From Candidatus Kapaibacterium sp. (lineage in GTDB: Bacteria > Bacteroidota > Ignavibacteria > Kapaibacteriales > UBA2268), in contig CP058732.1 of NCBI GenBank assembly GCA_013414795.1, positions 186,001 to 250,000 of the forward strand: a stretch of DNA of 64,000 nt, written 5' to 3'. A program made the translations under genes and the position numbers. This document shows, piece after piece, positions 46,024 to 54,802 of the stretch. A model generated the notes under the pieces. That model had not been told where the DNA came from. It was given only the letters and a program-made list of their open reading frames with translations, and made no database searches. How positions within the stretch are numbered: position 1 is the first letter of the stretch; every line of letters begins with the position of its first letter.

Positions 46024-46806
46024 ATGAACAGAATGTTTAATGTCATCGTAATAACATTAGCGTTAATCATCGCCTATTCGGTGTACTTCTTCTATTTTGG
46101 TAATCCCAACAATTTTGAAGATCCAGCGACAAAGAAAAAGCCAAAGAAAGGAAGCGTAGTCGGAGCAATCTATACTGGCGGTCCAATTGTAGGAATTTTG
46201 ATGTCTTTAATTATAATTTCAATTACTTTCGTTTTTGAACGAACCTTCTCAATCAACAAAGCCAAAGGACGCGGCGACATTTCTGTCTTTGTTAAAAATG
46301 TTTTAGATAAACTTGCAAAAGGAGATTTCGACGACGCATTGAAGGAATGCGATAAACAGCGGGGCAGCCTCGCAAACATCTTGCGGGCGGGGATAGAACG
46401 GTTCGTTCAAGTGGAGAACGACCCGAACTTCCCCGTCGAAAAGAAACTGACCGAAGTCCAAAGAGCAATCGACGAGGCAACAAATCTCGAAACCCCGCTT
46501 TTGGAAAAGAACCTGGTCATTTTGTCCACAATCGCCTCCGTTTCGGTGTTGTTTGGATTGTTGGGAACAACAATTGGTATGATTCGTGCATTCGCAGCAT
46601 TCGGCGAAACTGGAACTGTCGACGCTACCCAATTGGCTATCGGTATTTCCGAAGCATTGTACAACACCGCTGGTGGTCTTGCCGCCGCCATTATCTCAAT
46701 TATCTTCTTCAACTACTTCACAACGAAAGTAGACAACTATTTATATATGATTGACGAAGCAATTCTTAATGTTACCCAAATATTTACATTAAGATTGAAA
46801 CAATAA
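46024..46806 (+). CDS. exbB: ExbB/TolQ/MotA family proton channel protein
   Basis: 260 residues from the ATG at 46024, eight bases after AGAGGTG. Helices near 5-25, 45-68, 152-175 and 195-225 match ExbB; 'VSVLFGLLGTTIGMIRAFAAFG' and 'LYNTAGGLAAAIISIIFFNYF' are the channel-lining motifs. The long first segment with a KKKPKKG stretch is typical of Bacteroidota forms. It forms a pentamer around ExbD and feeds proton motive force to TonB. The two ExbD genes and tonB follow. Confidence 0.93.
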   Translation: MNRMFNVIVITLALIIAYSVYFFYFGNPNNFEDPATKKKPKKGSVVGAIYTGGPIVGILMSLIIISITFVFERTFSINKAKGRGDISVFVKNVLDKLAKGDFDDALKECDKQRGSLANILRAGIERFVQVENDPNFPVEKKLTEVQRAIDEATNLETPLLEKNLVILSTIASVSVLFGLLGTTIGMIRAFAAFGETGTVDATQLAIGISEALYNTAGGLAAAIISIIFFNYFTTKVDNYLYMIDEAILNVTQIFTLRLKQ

Positions 46807-46826
46807 GTTAATTAGGGAGGCAAACC

Positions 46827-47369
46827 GTGCCAAAGATAAAAAAGAAAAGAATGGGATTTGTTATCGACCTAACTCCTTTGGTCGATATCACATTCCTATT
46901 GCTAACTTTCTTAATGTTCACTGCAAAATTCAAATCGGAAGCCGAGGCTGAAAAGCAATTCACAATCCGAAGGCCCACTGTTTCCCCCGACACTACCAAA
47001 CTTCCCGAACGAGACCTGGCAATAATCAATATTGCAATCGACGACAAAAATCCCAACGATACATCTTATTACTATGGCTTAACAAATATGAAAGATGTTC
47101 CTTTGGTCTATCAACTTGTGCCCGAAATTCCACCAGAACTCCAAAGCAAAGCCTTAGTAAAAGTTGATACAACAGTTTTGGGAAAATTAATTCGAGCAAC
47201 TCTTTCTGTTCGAAGTTCGACTCGGTTTGCAATTGATGCGGACCGACGGATTCGTTTCAAATGGGTCGAAGATGCAATGAACATTTTGCGAAGGAATCGT
47301 GCTTTCGTATTTAATTTTGTAACAGATAAACGCACTCAAGAAGAAGAACAGAAAACCCAAAAGAAATAA
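46827..47369 (+). CDS. exbD: ExbD/TolR family protein (first copy)
   Basis: 180 residues, starting with GTG at 46827, seven bases after AGGGAGG. One N-terminal helix with the proton-carrying Asp in 'DLTPLVDITFLLLTFLMF' and a periplasmic domain. Divergent from the second ExbD that follows. Bacteroidota often keep two ExbD genes in the locus; both may be in one complex. Confidence 0.92.
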   Translation: MPKIKKKRMGFVIDLTPLVDITFLLLTFLMFTAKFKSEAEAEKQFTIRRPTVSPDTTKLPERDLAIINIAIDDKNPNDTSYYYGLTNMKDVPLVYQLVPEIPPELQSKALVKVDTTVLGKLIRATLSVRSSTRFAIDADRRIRFKWVEDAMNILRRNRAFVFNFVTDKRTQEEEQKTQKK

Positions 47370-47451
47370 GAATAATTTATTTGTTTCATCGTGTAACTTT
47401 TATATAATTAATTGTGTCTAAATATTGTAGAAAAATAGTAAGGAGTAGAAA

Positions 47452-48042
47452 ATGGCTGGCGGTGGTGGCGCCCTAGAAATACCAGAAAGGCAAAAGCGAG
47501 GGAAAATCGTCCGTCGTAAGAAAAAGAAGAGAATCGGTTTTAGGATAGACCTTACACCTTTGGTTGATATTACATTCTTGCTTTTGACTTTCTTTATGTT
47601 TACAACAACAATGCTTAAACCACAAATAATGGAGATGAGAATTCCACCAGAGATGTATGCAAAGGTGGAAGTTCGAGCCTCTGAACTTTTGACTTTAATG
47701 CTGACCGCAGACAATAAATTATACTGGTATAAAGGTATAGCAGACCAGAACAACCCACCGCAAGAAATACCTATTTCCAAATTGCGTGCTCTTGCGGTTG
47801 AAAAGAACTTGGAACCAACTGTTAAAAATCGTTTGATTACTGTTTTGAAAATTTCACCTGATGCAAATTATGCACGTGTCGTTGAAATTTTGGACGAATT
47901 GAACCAAGCCGAAATACCAATTACCGAGGCAATTTCCAAAGAAGTCGATGAAAAAGGCGAGCCAATGAAGCGACAAAGAAAATTCACAATTGCTCCTTTA
48001 ACAGAAGAAGATTTGAAATTATTACAAGGGGAGGGAAAATGA
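47452..48042 (+). CDS. exbD: ExbD/TolR family protein (second copy)
   Basis: 196 residues; AAGGAG lies seven bases upstream. A basic cytoplasmic N-terminus (KRGKIVRRKKKKR) leads to the same channel motif 'DLTPLVDITFLLLTFFMF', then a periplasmic domain. The start has a Gly run (MAGGGGA). The stop overlaps the tonB start by four bases (ATGA). Confidence 0.92.
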   Translation: MAGGGGALEIPERQKRGKIVRRKKKKRIGFRIDLTPLVDITFLLLTFFMFTTTMLKPQIMEMRIPPEMYAKVEVRASELLTLMLTADNKLYWYKGIADQNNPPQEIPISKLRALAVEKNLEPTVKNRLITVLKISPDANYARVVEILDELNQAEIPITEAISKEVDEKGEPMKRQRKFTIAPLTEEDLKLLQGEGK

Positions 48043-48821
48043 GCAACAAAGTAATTGAACTTCCGCCCCAACCCACTTATGGGTTTGCAGAGTTAAAAAT
48101 CATTATACCCCGAAATACAATTCGTGGGTTTATCATCACGGTGTCTATCTTTTTGCTATTGCTTTTAGCATACTTCATATATGCCAAAGCCTCGGAGCGT
48201 AGCAATGTGGCTCTTCCCCGTGCTCCAATCAGCAAGATAACGCTCGGCGGTCCGATACAACAACTCGAGGAGCAAAAAGAAGATGCTCCGCCTCCACCGC
48301 CTTCGCAGCAAGTGATGGAAATCGCTACTGCTGCAAAGGCTGGAACCCCAGTGCCAATACCCGATGCAGAAATCAAAGAGGATTTGAAGGAATTTGCTAC
48401 ATTCGAAAAACTTAGCGAATCGCTCGCCCGCGAAAAAGGACAAGAAATCGATATCAATCAACTTCCGCAAGATTTCAACCTCGATACGAAAGTTGAAATT
48501 CAACAAAAAGAAGAAGAACCCGCTATCGACGAATTTATCCCCGTCGAAAAGGAACCATACATCGATTTAGCCGACTTGCAACGCAAAGTCGTCTACCCCG
48601 AAATGGCACGCAAGGCTGGAATCGAAGGCGTTGTTGTGGTGCGTGTCCTTGTCGACAAAAATGGTAAACCAAAGAAAGTGGTTGTCCAACAATCTGATTC
48701 TCAAATGTTGAATCAAGCCGCTGTCGATGCTGTTATGAAATCAACATTTACCCCAGCAATTCAAAACGGACAACCGGTAACTTGTTGGGTAAGCATTCCG
48801 ATTCGCTTCAAATTGCGATGA
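48039..48821 (+). CDS. tonB: TonB energy transducer
   Basis: 260 residues. A single helix (about 30-50) follows a short cytoplasmic segment, then a Pro/Glu-rich spacer (PPPPP near residue 83), and a TonB C-terminal domain: 'VVYPEMARKAGIEGVVVVRVLVDKNGK', 'VDAVMKSTFTPAIQNGQPV' and 'IPIRFKLR'. It spans the periplasm and opens TonB-dependent outer-membrane receptors using ExbBD energy. Confidence 0.94.
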   Translation: MSNKVIELPPQPTYGFAELKIIIPRNTIRGFIITVSIFLLLLLAYFIYAKASERSNVALPRAPISKITLGGPIQQLEEQKEDAPPPPPSQQVMEIATAAKAGTPVPIPDAEIKEDLKEFATFEKLSESLAREKGQEIDINQLPQDFNLDTKVEIQQKEEEPAIDEFIPVEKEPYIDLADLQRKVVYPEMARKAGIEGVVVVRVLVDKNGKPKKVVVQQSDSQMLNQAAVDAVMKSTFTPAIQNGQPVTCWVSIPIRFKLR

Positions 48822-48841
48822 AAAACTTTCTTCTCTTTTTT

Positions 48842-48891
48842 GAAAGCGAAGAATCATTAATTAAAATTTTGGTTCTTCGCTTTCGTTTTTT
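48842..48891 (+). terminator. Terminator after tonB
   Basis: GAAAGCGAAGAA pairs with TTCTTCGCTTTC (12 bases, 19-base loop), followed by G and six T. Confidence 0.85.
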
Positions 48892-48898
48892 ATCTTTG
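48891..48898 (+). promoter_or_regulatory. TAnnTTTG -7 element of the next transcript
   Basis: TATCTTTG begins at the last base of the tonB terminator and precedes the small membrane-protein gene. Confidence 0.5.
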
Positions 48899-48920
48899 TT
48901 ATTTTGGAATTTGAAAAATC

Positions 48921-49124
48921 TTGGTAGTTTTTAATTATGCAGTAAGGATTTTAACGATTTTGGTTGGAATTTTTTTCCTAACCGGGAAGTTATTCTATGA
49001 CCATCCTTACAAAACTGAACTTCAAGTAATTGGTGGCTTGCTGGTGATTTGGGGCATTTACCGAATTTTCTCATATAGAAAAGCCTTGAAGGAATTGAAA
49101 GATGAAGAAGATTCCAATAATTAG
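48921..49124 (+). CDS. Small membrane protein, unknown function
   Basis: 67 residues if started at TTG 48921; no ATG is available in this frame, so the exact start is uncertain. Two hydrophobic helices (about 8-24 and 33-50) are separated by a short loop with 'FYDHPYK', and the tail is highly charged (KALKELKDEEDS). Similar two-helix proteins sit in this place in other Bacteroidota TonB loci, to my recollection. Its 3' end overlaps the PstS-like gene by 23 bases, which supports real translation. Confidence 0.6.
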   Translation: MVVFNYAVRILTILVGIFFLTGKLFYDHPYKTELQVIGGLLVIWGIYRIFSYRKALKELKDEEDSNN

Positions 49125-50007
49125 TTTCCTTTCTTTGCTTCTGTGCTTTGGTTTGTTCTCTTGCAAAACCGAAGAGAAACCAGTCGAGCAACGGAGAATA
49201 CTTGTCTATTGCGACGAAGCCATCTACAATCTTATGAAACCTTGCGTCGACCATTACGATTCGACTGGTACCCTTGTTAAAGTTACTTTCCGAAAGACTA
49301 CTGCCTGGGACGCAATGGCTAAACTCCTTGCTCGCGAAACGGATGCAATCATAATTGCCCGCGACTACACTCGCTACGAAGATTCTCTTATGAAGGCTTT
49401 CGGTGTTTTCCCCCACACTCGTCTTGTTCTTGCATACGACGCTCTTGTTTTTTACGTAAGCAAAGATTCCCCGCTTGATACTCTTACCGATGAACAAATT
49501 CGTAATTATTTAACCAACAAGAATTTCTCCTTGAAAAAATTCTATAAACAATTGGAAACCGAGCCAACAATTGTTGTCAACAGTGCCTTGTCTTCTGAAC
49601 TGGTGAACTTAAACCAACTTGTTCTAAAAGGGAAAAACATTGCCCGACCGTTAAAAATTTTCCAATCTCACGACAGCGTCAAAGCCTATGTCAAATCCAA
49701 TCCGAATACTATCGGCGTTGGCTATCTTTCACATCTCTTCCGTGAACCCGACTTGCGTGCATTGCCAATTAGTTTCATAGATTCTACTGGAAAATATATT
49801 TTCCCACACAATGTTAACCAGCCAAACATTTTGCGGGAATTGTATCCTTACATTGTTAAGCATTACATCTATGTTTTGGACAAACTAAATGACAATTCAA
49901 TGACTTTCGCAAGATACCTATACAACCCTGGCTATGCACAAAAATTCTTTTTCGAAAATGGAATTATTCCAGCGAATGCAGAATTTCGGTTAATTGAGGA
50001 TGAATGA
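49102..50007 (+). CDS. PstS-like substrate-binding lipoprotein
   Basis: 301 residues. The signal peptide ends in a lipobox (LFSC, Cys21). The body is a type II periplasmic-binding fold similar to phosphate-binding PstS: 'VTFRKTTAWDAMAKLLARETDAII' and 'NTIGVGYLSHLF', with 'NQPNILRELYPYIV' near the end. No Pst permease genes follow, so it may be a sensor or a ligand carrier for the TonB route. It lies between tonB and a TPR gene, an order that I know from other Bacteroidota. Confidence 0.82.
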   Translation: MKKIPIISFLSLLLCFGLFSCKTEEKPVEQRRILVYCDEAIYNLMKPCVDHYDSTGTLVKVTFRKTTAWDAMAKLLARETDAIIIARDYTRYEDSLMKAFGVFPHTRLVLAYDALVFYVSKDSPLDTLTDEQIRNYLTNKNFSLKKFYKQLETEPTIVVNSALSSELVNLNQLVLKGKNIARPLKIFQSHDSVKAYVKSNPNTIGVGYLSHLFREPDLRALPISFIDSTGKYIFPHNVNQPNILRELYPYIVKHYIYVLDKLNDNSMTFARYLYNPGYAQKFFFENGIIPANAEFRLIEDE

Positions 50008-50008
50008 T

Positions 50009-51712
50009 ATGAAAAAATTAATCTTTGCTTTTGTGGCTTTCTTCTTCGCGGTTTCTATATCTGCCCAAGACAACCTTGGTTCTTTTCTTCAGTACTATCG
50101 AAACAAAGCATTTCAAGAAGCGTATGAACTTCTGCCCTTTCTTGTAAACCAAAAGTACAAGGACGAAAACATATACGTGGCTTTTGGCGATGTTTATTTC
50201 GAATTCGAAAAATATGATTCTGCAAAAATTATGTACGAAAAGGCTTACGACATCCGAAACGACCGCGAAGAAATTTTGGTTAAACTTGCGAAATCCTATT
50301 CCTATCTTAACCAGGCAGACAAAGCAATAAAACTTTTAAAAGACTATTTAAAGAAAAATAACGACTCCTGGCAAGCCAGCCTTGAACTTGGTTATGTTTA
50401 CCTCCGTGCCGATTCAATCCGCCAGGCAGAATATTACATTTCGAAAGCAAGGGATTTAAACAAAAAAAGTCCCGAGCCGTTGGTCGCCTTGGGCGATTTG
50501 TATTTTGCTCAAAAAGTCTATGAACTTGCCCGAATGAACTACGAAGAAGCATTGGCTATCAACCCCGACCTTACCGACGCCCGCATCAAACTTGCCACTG
50601 CCTACTATTGGCTTGCAAATCGTGAACCCGACGCAAATCTTTCGAACGAACTCTTCACTCGCTCGCTCAAAGAATGGCAAATCGTTTCGCAAAAGGACCC
50701 CAAAAACGCACGCGCCTGGTACGAGCAAGGTAAAATTCTGTTCCTCGCTCGCCGTTTCGACGACGCAGCACGCGCTTTCTACCAATATGTGCTTCTTCGT
50801 CCCTCGGGCTCTTTGGGGCGTTGGTATTTGGCTCAATCCCTTGTTGAAATTGGCAAGTGCGACTCCGCAGTCCAACATCTTGAAATTGTTGCCAAAGAAA
50901 TCGACTCTGTACGTAACAAAGCAGAACTAAAACTCGCCCGCTGTTTCTACGATAACAAGGAATTTGCCAAATCAATCGAAGTTTATAATAAGATTAAAAA
51001 CGAGGTCAAAAATCTTGAACAAAAGGATTTCGAACGGCTGGCAAGCGCCTATTTAAATACTGGCGATACTGTATCCGCTATGAATGTCTACGAAGAGTTG
51101 CTGAACAAATTCCCCAATAACTGCTTGCTTTCGTTTCAAGTTGGTATGCTTGCTTATTCTGCTAAAAAATATGATTACAGTATCAAATTCTACAATCTTT
51201 ACCTTGCTAAATGCAATGATGAGAACAAAAAAAGAGTGCTCTACTTTCTTGGTATTACCTTCTTGAACAACAATCAACCAGATTCCGCTGTTGAAACTTT
51301 AACAAAAGCAATCCAGTTGGATTCCACAAACCCATTGTCCTACATCTACCGTGGGGATGGTTATGCCAACTTGAAAAAGACGGACCTTGCCAAAGCCGAC
51401 TACCAGCAATCGATAAATCTCATCACCGCAAGCAACAACGAGGCGGACAAAAAATATCTCTCTTTCGCTTTTGCAAAACTCTGTAGTTTGATATTCGAAC
51501 AACGGGACGGAAAAGAATTGCAAAAAGTTGCTAAAAAATGGACCGATAGCGAACCAAATTCGGAAAACGCTTGGCTTTACCTTGCTATTTCATACCAATT
51601 ACAGAAAGATGTCCCAAATGCTTGCAAAGCCTGGAAAAAAGTTCTGCAAATCAATCCCAAAAACAAAATTGCTAACGACTACTATAACCAATTGAAATGT
51701 TCGCAAGAATAG
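50009..51712 (+). CDS. Exported tetratricopeptide-repeat protein
   Basis: 567 residues from the ATG at 50009; the in-frame ATGs at 49994 and 50000 lie within the end of the PstS-like gene. A signal peptide ends at SISAQ. The mature part is about 14 TPR units, for example 'PEPLVALGDLYFAQKVYELARMNYEEALAINPD' and 'PLSYIYRGDGYANLKKTDLAKADYQQSI'. It probably acts as a periplasmic scaffold with the TonB or PstS-like proteins. A strong terminator follows. Confidence 0.88.
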   Translation: MKKLIFAFVAFFFAVSISAQDNLGSFLQYYRNKAFQEAYELLPFLVNQKYKDENIYVAFGDVYFEFEKYDSAKIMYEKAYDIRNDREEILVKLAKSYSYLNQADKAIKLLKDYLKKNNDSWQASLELGYVYLRADSIRQAEYYISKARDLNKKSPEPLVALGDLYFAQKVYELARMNYEEALAINPDLTDARIKLATAYYWLANREPDANLSNELFTRSLKEWQIVSQKDPKNARAWYEQGKILFLARRFDDAARAFYQYVLLRPSGSLGRWYLAQSLVEIGKCDSAVQHLEIVAKEIDSVRNKAELKLARCFYDNKEFAKSIEVYNKIKNEVKNLEQKDFERLASAYLNTGDTVSAMNVYEELLNKFPNNCLLSFQVGMLAYSAKKYDYSIKFYNLYLAKCNDENKKRVLYFLGITFLNNNQPDSAVETLTKAIQLDSTNPLSYIYRGDGYANLKKTDLAKADYQQSINLITASNNEADKKYLSFAFAKLCSLIFEQRDGKELQKVAKKWTDSEPNSENAWLYLAISYQLQKDVPNACKAWKKVLQINPKNKIANDYYNQLKCSQE

Positions 51713-51737
51713 TTTAATCTAAATCAATTTCAGATAA

Positions 51738-51765
51738 AAAAATCCCCTCGCAAGAGGGGATTTTT
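51738..51765 (+). terminator. Terminator after the TPR gene
   Basis: AAAAATCCCCTC and GAGGGGATTTTT pair perfectly around GCAA. Confidence 0.92.
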
Positions 51766-51784
51766 GTCTTTTTACTTTGTTTCT

Positions 51785-51841
51785 TATTTTTGTATTGCTT
51801 TTAGTGTGTCAACTACTTTGGATTAACTAATACTATTTTTG
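51785..51841 (+). promoter_or_regulatory. Candidate promoters of the type IIG restriction gene
   Basis: TATTTTTG occurs at 51785-51792 and at 51834-51841. The first has a TTG ending at 51766, 18 bases upstream, close to the normal spacing. The second would start transcription almost at the ATG (51852). Confidence 0.45.
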
Positions 51842-51851
51842 AAACAATTTT

Positions 51852-54722
51852 ATGGATAAAGAGTTAGCCAGAGAACAAATCTTAAAACTTGTCGAAAAAC
51901 TCAATTCTGTTTTCTCGCAAAAAAAATTTAACCGTTACAACGAGGAGATGACCAAGAAGGACTTCATCCTTCCGCTGTTTCGTGCCTTGGGCTGGGATGT
52001 CGAAAACTCCTCGGAAGTTTCCGCCGAAGAAAAAATTTCCAAAGGGCGAGTCGACTATTCTTTCAGCATTAATGGCATTCCCAAATTCTTCCTCGAAGCA
52101 AAGCCACTTACCGAACTTCTCGACAAAGAAAAATACGCCGAGCAGGCTATTAACTACTCCTATCTGAAAGGATGTACCTGGGCTGTGCTTACCAATTTCC
52201 GAGAAGTTAGAATTTACAACGCTGATTGGAAAACCAGTTCGACTTCGCTTTCACTTTTTAAATCGCTCCACTATAAGGAATTCCAATATCGTTTCGACGA
52301 TTTGTGGCTCCTTTCCAGGGAAAGTTTCCAAAACGGCACTATCGACAAAATTGCAGAAGATTGGGGAAAAAAAGCCAAAAAAGTCCCAATCGACAAACAA
52401 TTGCTCGAAGATTTCACCCGTTTCCGTGAACTCCTTTCGAAGAACATCACTAGGTTGAACCAGAATCTTAACGAAGACGAACTCGACGAGTCCGTACAAA
52501 GAATTCTCGACCGACTGATTTTCATCAGAAATTGCGAGGATAGGGAATTAGAAGAAAAAAAGTTGCTTCCTATTGTTAGGCAAACCGACCTTAAAAAACC
52601 TGGTCAACTAATTAAAAACTTGCGTAATGTTTTCTCTTTCTACGACCAACAGTACAACAGCAAGATTTTCGCCAAACACCTTTGCGATAGTTTGAATATC
52701 GACAACGAGGTTCTTGCAGAAATAATCGAAGGACTCCACACCACTGCCGATAAGTCCATCTCCTATGATTTCTCTGTTATCGAATCCGATGTTCTTGGCA
52801 ACATCTACGAACAGTACCTTGGGCATATCTTGAAGAAAACCGCAAAAAGGGCAAAACTTTCCAAAAGCCACGCACACAGAAAGGAACAAGGAATTTACTA
52901 CACTCCAACTTACATCGTCGACTACATCGTTCGAAACACTTTGGGCGAACTGCTTAAGGGCAAGAAGCCCGAGGAGGTGGACAGAATTCGGGTCCTTGAC
53001 CCAGCCTGTGGTTCGGGTTCTTTCCTTACAAAGGCTTTCGATTATTTCAATGAATACTATTTGAAACACGACCGAGGCTATGCCCAATCGGAATTGGATT
53101 TCGCTTCGGGCTTGCCTTTTTCCAGAAAAGTGAAGATATTGACCAACAACATTTTTGGCGTGGATTTGGACAAGCAGGCAGTCGAAATTGCACAACTGAA
53201 CTTGCTTTTGAAGGTTGCCGAGCGTGGTCATCATTTGCCATTGTTGCAGAACAACATAAAGTGTGGGAATTCGTTGGTAGACGACCCAGCAGTTGCAGGA
53301 GACAAAGCCTTCAAATGGGAAGAAGAATTCAAAGAAATTATGGAAGAAGGCGGATTTGACATTGTCATCGGCAACCCGCCGTATGTTAGGCAAGAAAGAC
53401 TGAAGGAAATCAAGCCAGCACTCCAAAAAACTTTCGAAGTATTTAATTCTACATCAGATATCTACACTTATTTTTATGAACTTTCCTGGAAAGTTCTGCG
53501 ACCCAATGGCGTTTGTGGGTTTATTACAAGCAACAAATTTTTGCGTGCAAAATATGGCGAAAAATTAAGGGAATTTTTAAAAGAAAAGACTACTATTTTG
53601 CAAATTATCGACCTTGGCGGGGCAAGAGTCTTTGAAGATGCTACTGTTGACACTTGCATTGTAATCTTTAAGAAAAAGAAGCCCGAACAAAATCATAAAG
53701 TCAAATTTTTAGTTGCAAAGGATTTCACCCCGCCTTTCGACACTTTCGTTTCTGAACACCTAAATGAAATTGAACAAAGGAAATTAGGTGTTAACGCCTG
53801 GACGCTGGCAGATAACAACATTTTAAATCTGAAAGAAAAGATAGAAAAAGTGGGAACACCATTGAAAGATTGGGATGTGAAAATTTATTATGGAATTAAA
53901 ACAGGTTATAACGAAGCATTTATAATTGATACAGAAACAAGGAACAGAATTCTTGACAATTGCAAAACAGAAGAAGAGCGGAAAAGAACGGAGGAAATCA
54001 TAAAGCCAATTTTAAGGGGAAGGGACATCAAAAGGTATTACTACAAGTGGGCTGGGCTGTGGTTAATTAAAATTGAATCAGGCTGGACGAACGAAAAGCG
54101 TGGAAAAGAAAAGCCAGAAGAATTTTTTAAAAAGATGTTTCCAAGTGTTTACCAACACTTGATATCATATGCAAATAAAACGAATGAAGGCAGAAGAAAA
54201 GGGCTTTTAAATCGAGATGACCAAGGGGATTACTGGTGGGAATTGAGAGATTGCGACTACTATCCCGAATTTGAAAAGGAAAAAATTGTGTGGCAAGAAA
54301 TGACTAATGAGGGTTCTTTTGCTTGGGATACAAATAAAATATACGTTAATCAAACTTGTTATATAATGACCAATGCAAATAAATATATTCTTGCTTTATT
54401 AAATTCCAAAATAGTGCATTTTTATTTTAGCCAAATTTCATATGCATTAGGGATAGGTGCTTTTAGATGGATTAAACAGTTCGTTGAACGCCTTCCCATT
54501 CCCAAAATTCCCGAATCCGAACAACAGCCGTTCATCTCCCTCGTCGACAAGATGCTTGAGTTGAACCAGAGGCTGAACCAACTTGGCGACAAGATAACAG
54601 ACGAAAGAGGTAGAATCGAGGAGGAAATCCGAAAGACGGACGCAAGGATTGACGAACTCGTCTACCAAATCTACAACATCACCCCCGAGGAACGAAAAAT
54701 CATCGAGGAAAGTCTGGAATAG
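51852..54722 (+). CDS. Type IIG restriction-modification enzyme (fused nuclease, methyltransferase, specificity)
   Basis: 956 residues. The N-terminal PD-(D/E)xK nuclease has Asp near 68 in 'RVDYSF' and 'FLEAKPL' near 81-85. The N6-adenine methyltransferase carries motif I 'LDPACGSGSFLTKAF' near 383 and the catalytic 'IGNPPYV' near 508. The C-terminal part is a TaqI-like specificity region ('GIKTGYNEAFIID', 'ILRGRDIKRY', 'YFSQISYALGIGAFRWIKQFVERLPIP') followed by a coiled tail. One chain would both cut and methylate. Bases about 53820-54470 are clearly more AT-rich than the flanks, suggesting that the recognition segment was exchanged. The last 27 coding bases recur at 56553-56579. Confidence 0.92.
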   Translation: MDKELAREQILKLVEKLNSVFSQKKFNRYNEEMTKKDFILPLFRALGWDVENSSEVSAEEKISKGRVDYSFSINGIPKFFLEAKPLTELLDKEKYAEQAINYSYLKGCTWAVLTNFREVRIYNADWKTSSTSLSLFKSLHYKEFQYRFDDLWLLSRESFQNGTIDKIAEDWGKKAKKVPIDKQLLEDFTRFRELLSKNITRLNQNLNEDELDESVQRILDRLIFIRNCEDRELEEKKLLPIVRQTDLKKPGQLIKNLRNVFSFYDQQYNSKIFAKHLCDSLNIDNEVLAEIIEGLHTTADKSISYDFSVIESDVLGNIYEQYLGHILKKTAKRAKLSKSHAHRKEQGIYYTPTYIVDYIVRNTLGELLKGKKPEEVDRIRVLDPACGSGSFLTKAFDYFNEYYLKHDRGYAQSELDFASGLPFSRKVKILTNNIFGVDLDKQAVEIAQLNLLLKVAERGHHLPLLQNNIKCGNSLVDDPAVAGDKAFKWEEEFKEIMEEGGFDIVIGNPPYVRQERLKEIKPALQKTFEVFNSTSDIYTYFYELSWKVLRPNGVCGFITSNKFLRAKYGEKLREFLKEKTTILQIIDLGGARVFEDATVDTCIVIFKKKKPEQNHKVKFLVAKDFTPPFDTFVSEHLNEIEQRKLGVNAWTLADNNILNLKEKIEKVGTPLKDWDVKIYYGIKTGYNEAFIIDTETRNRILDNCKTEEERKRTEEIIKPILRGRDIKRYYYKWAGLWLIKIESGWTNEKRGKEKPEEFFKKMFPSVYQHLISYANKTNEGRRKGLLNRDDQGDYWWELRDCDYYPEFEKEKIVWQEMTNEGSFAWDTNKIYVNQTCYIMTNANKYILALLNSKIVHFYFSQISYALGIGAFRWIKQFVERLPIPKIPESEQQPFISLVDKMLELNQRLNQLGDKITDERGRIEEEIRKTDARIDELVYQIYNITPEERKIIEESLE
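54687..54713 (+). repeat. 27-base direct repeat, copy 1 (end of the type IIG gene)
   Basis: Starts GAGGAACG and ends GAGGAAAGT; encodes EERKIIEES just before the stop codon. Identical to 56553-56579. Confidence 0.9.
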
Positions 54723-54802
54723 CCTTATGAAGGGAAAACTGACAATTTTTTGTAAAATTTGTAATTTAAGAGATAAAGAGAAAATTGTAGAAGGAGAAAG
54801 TA

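Noticed and set aside
52608-53426. 272-codon frame opposite the type IIG methyltransferase part
   Set aside because: Lies antisense to motif I and the NPPY region; no recognisable protein.
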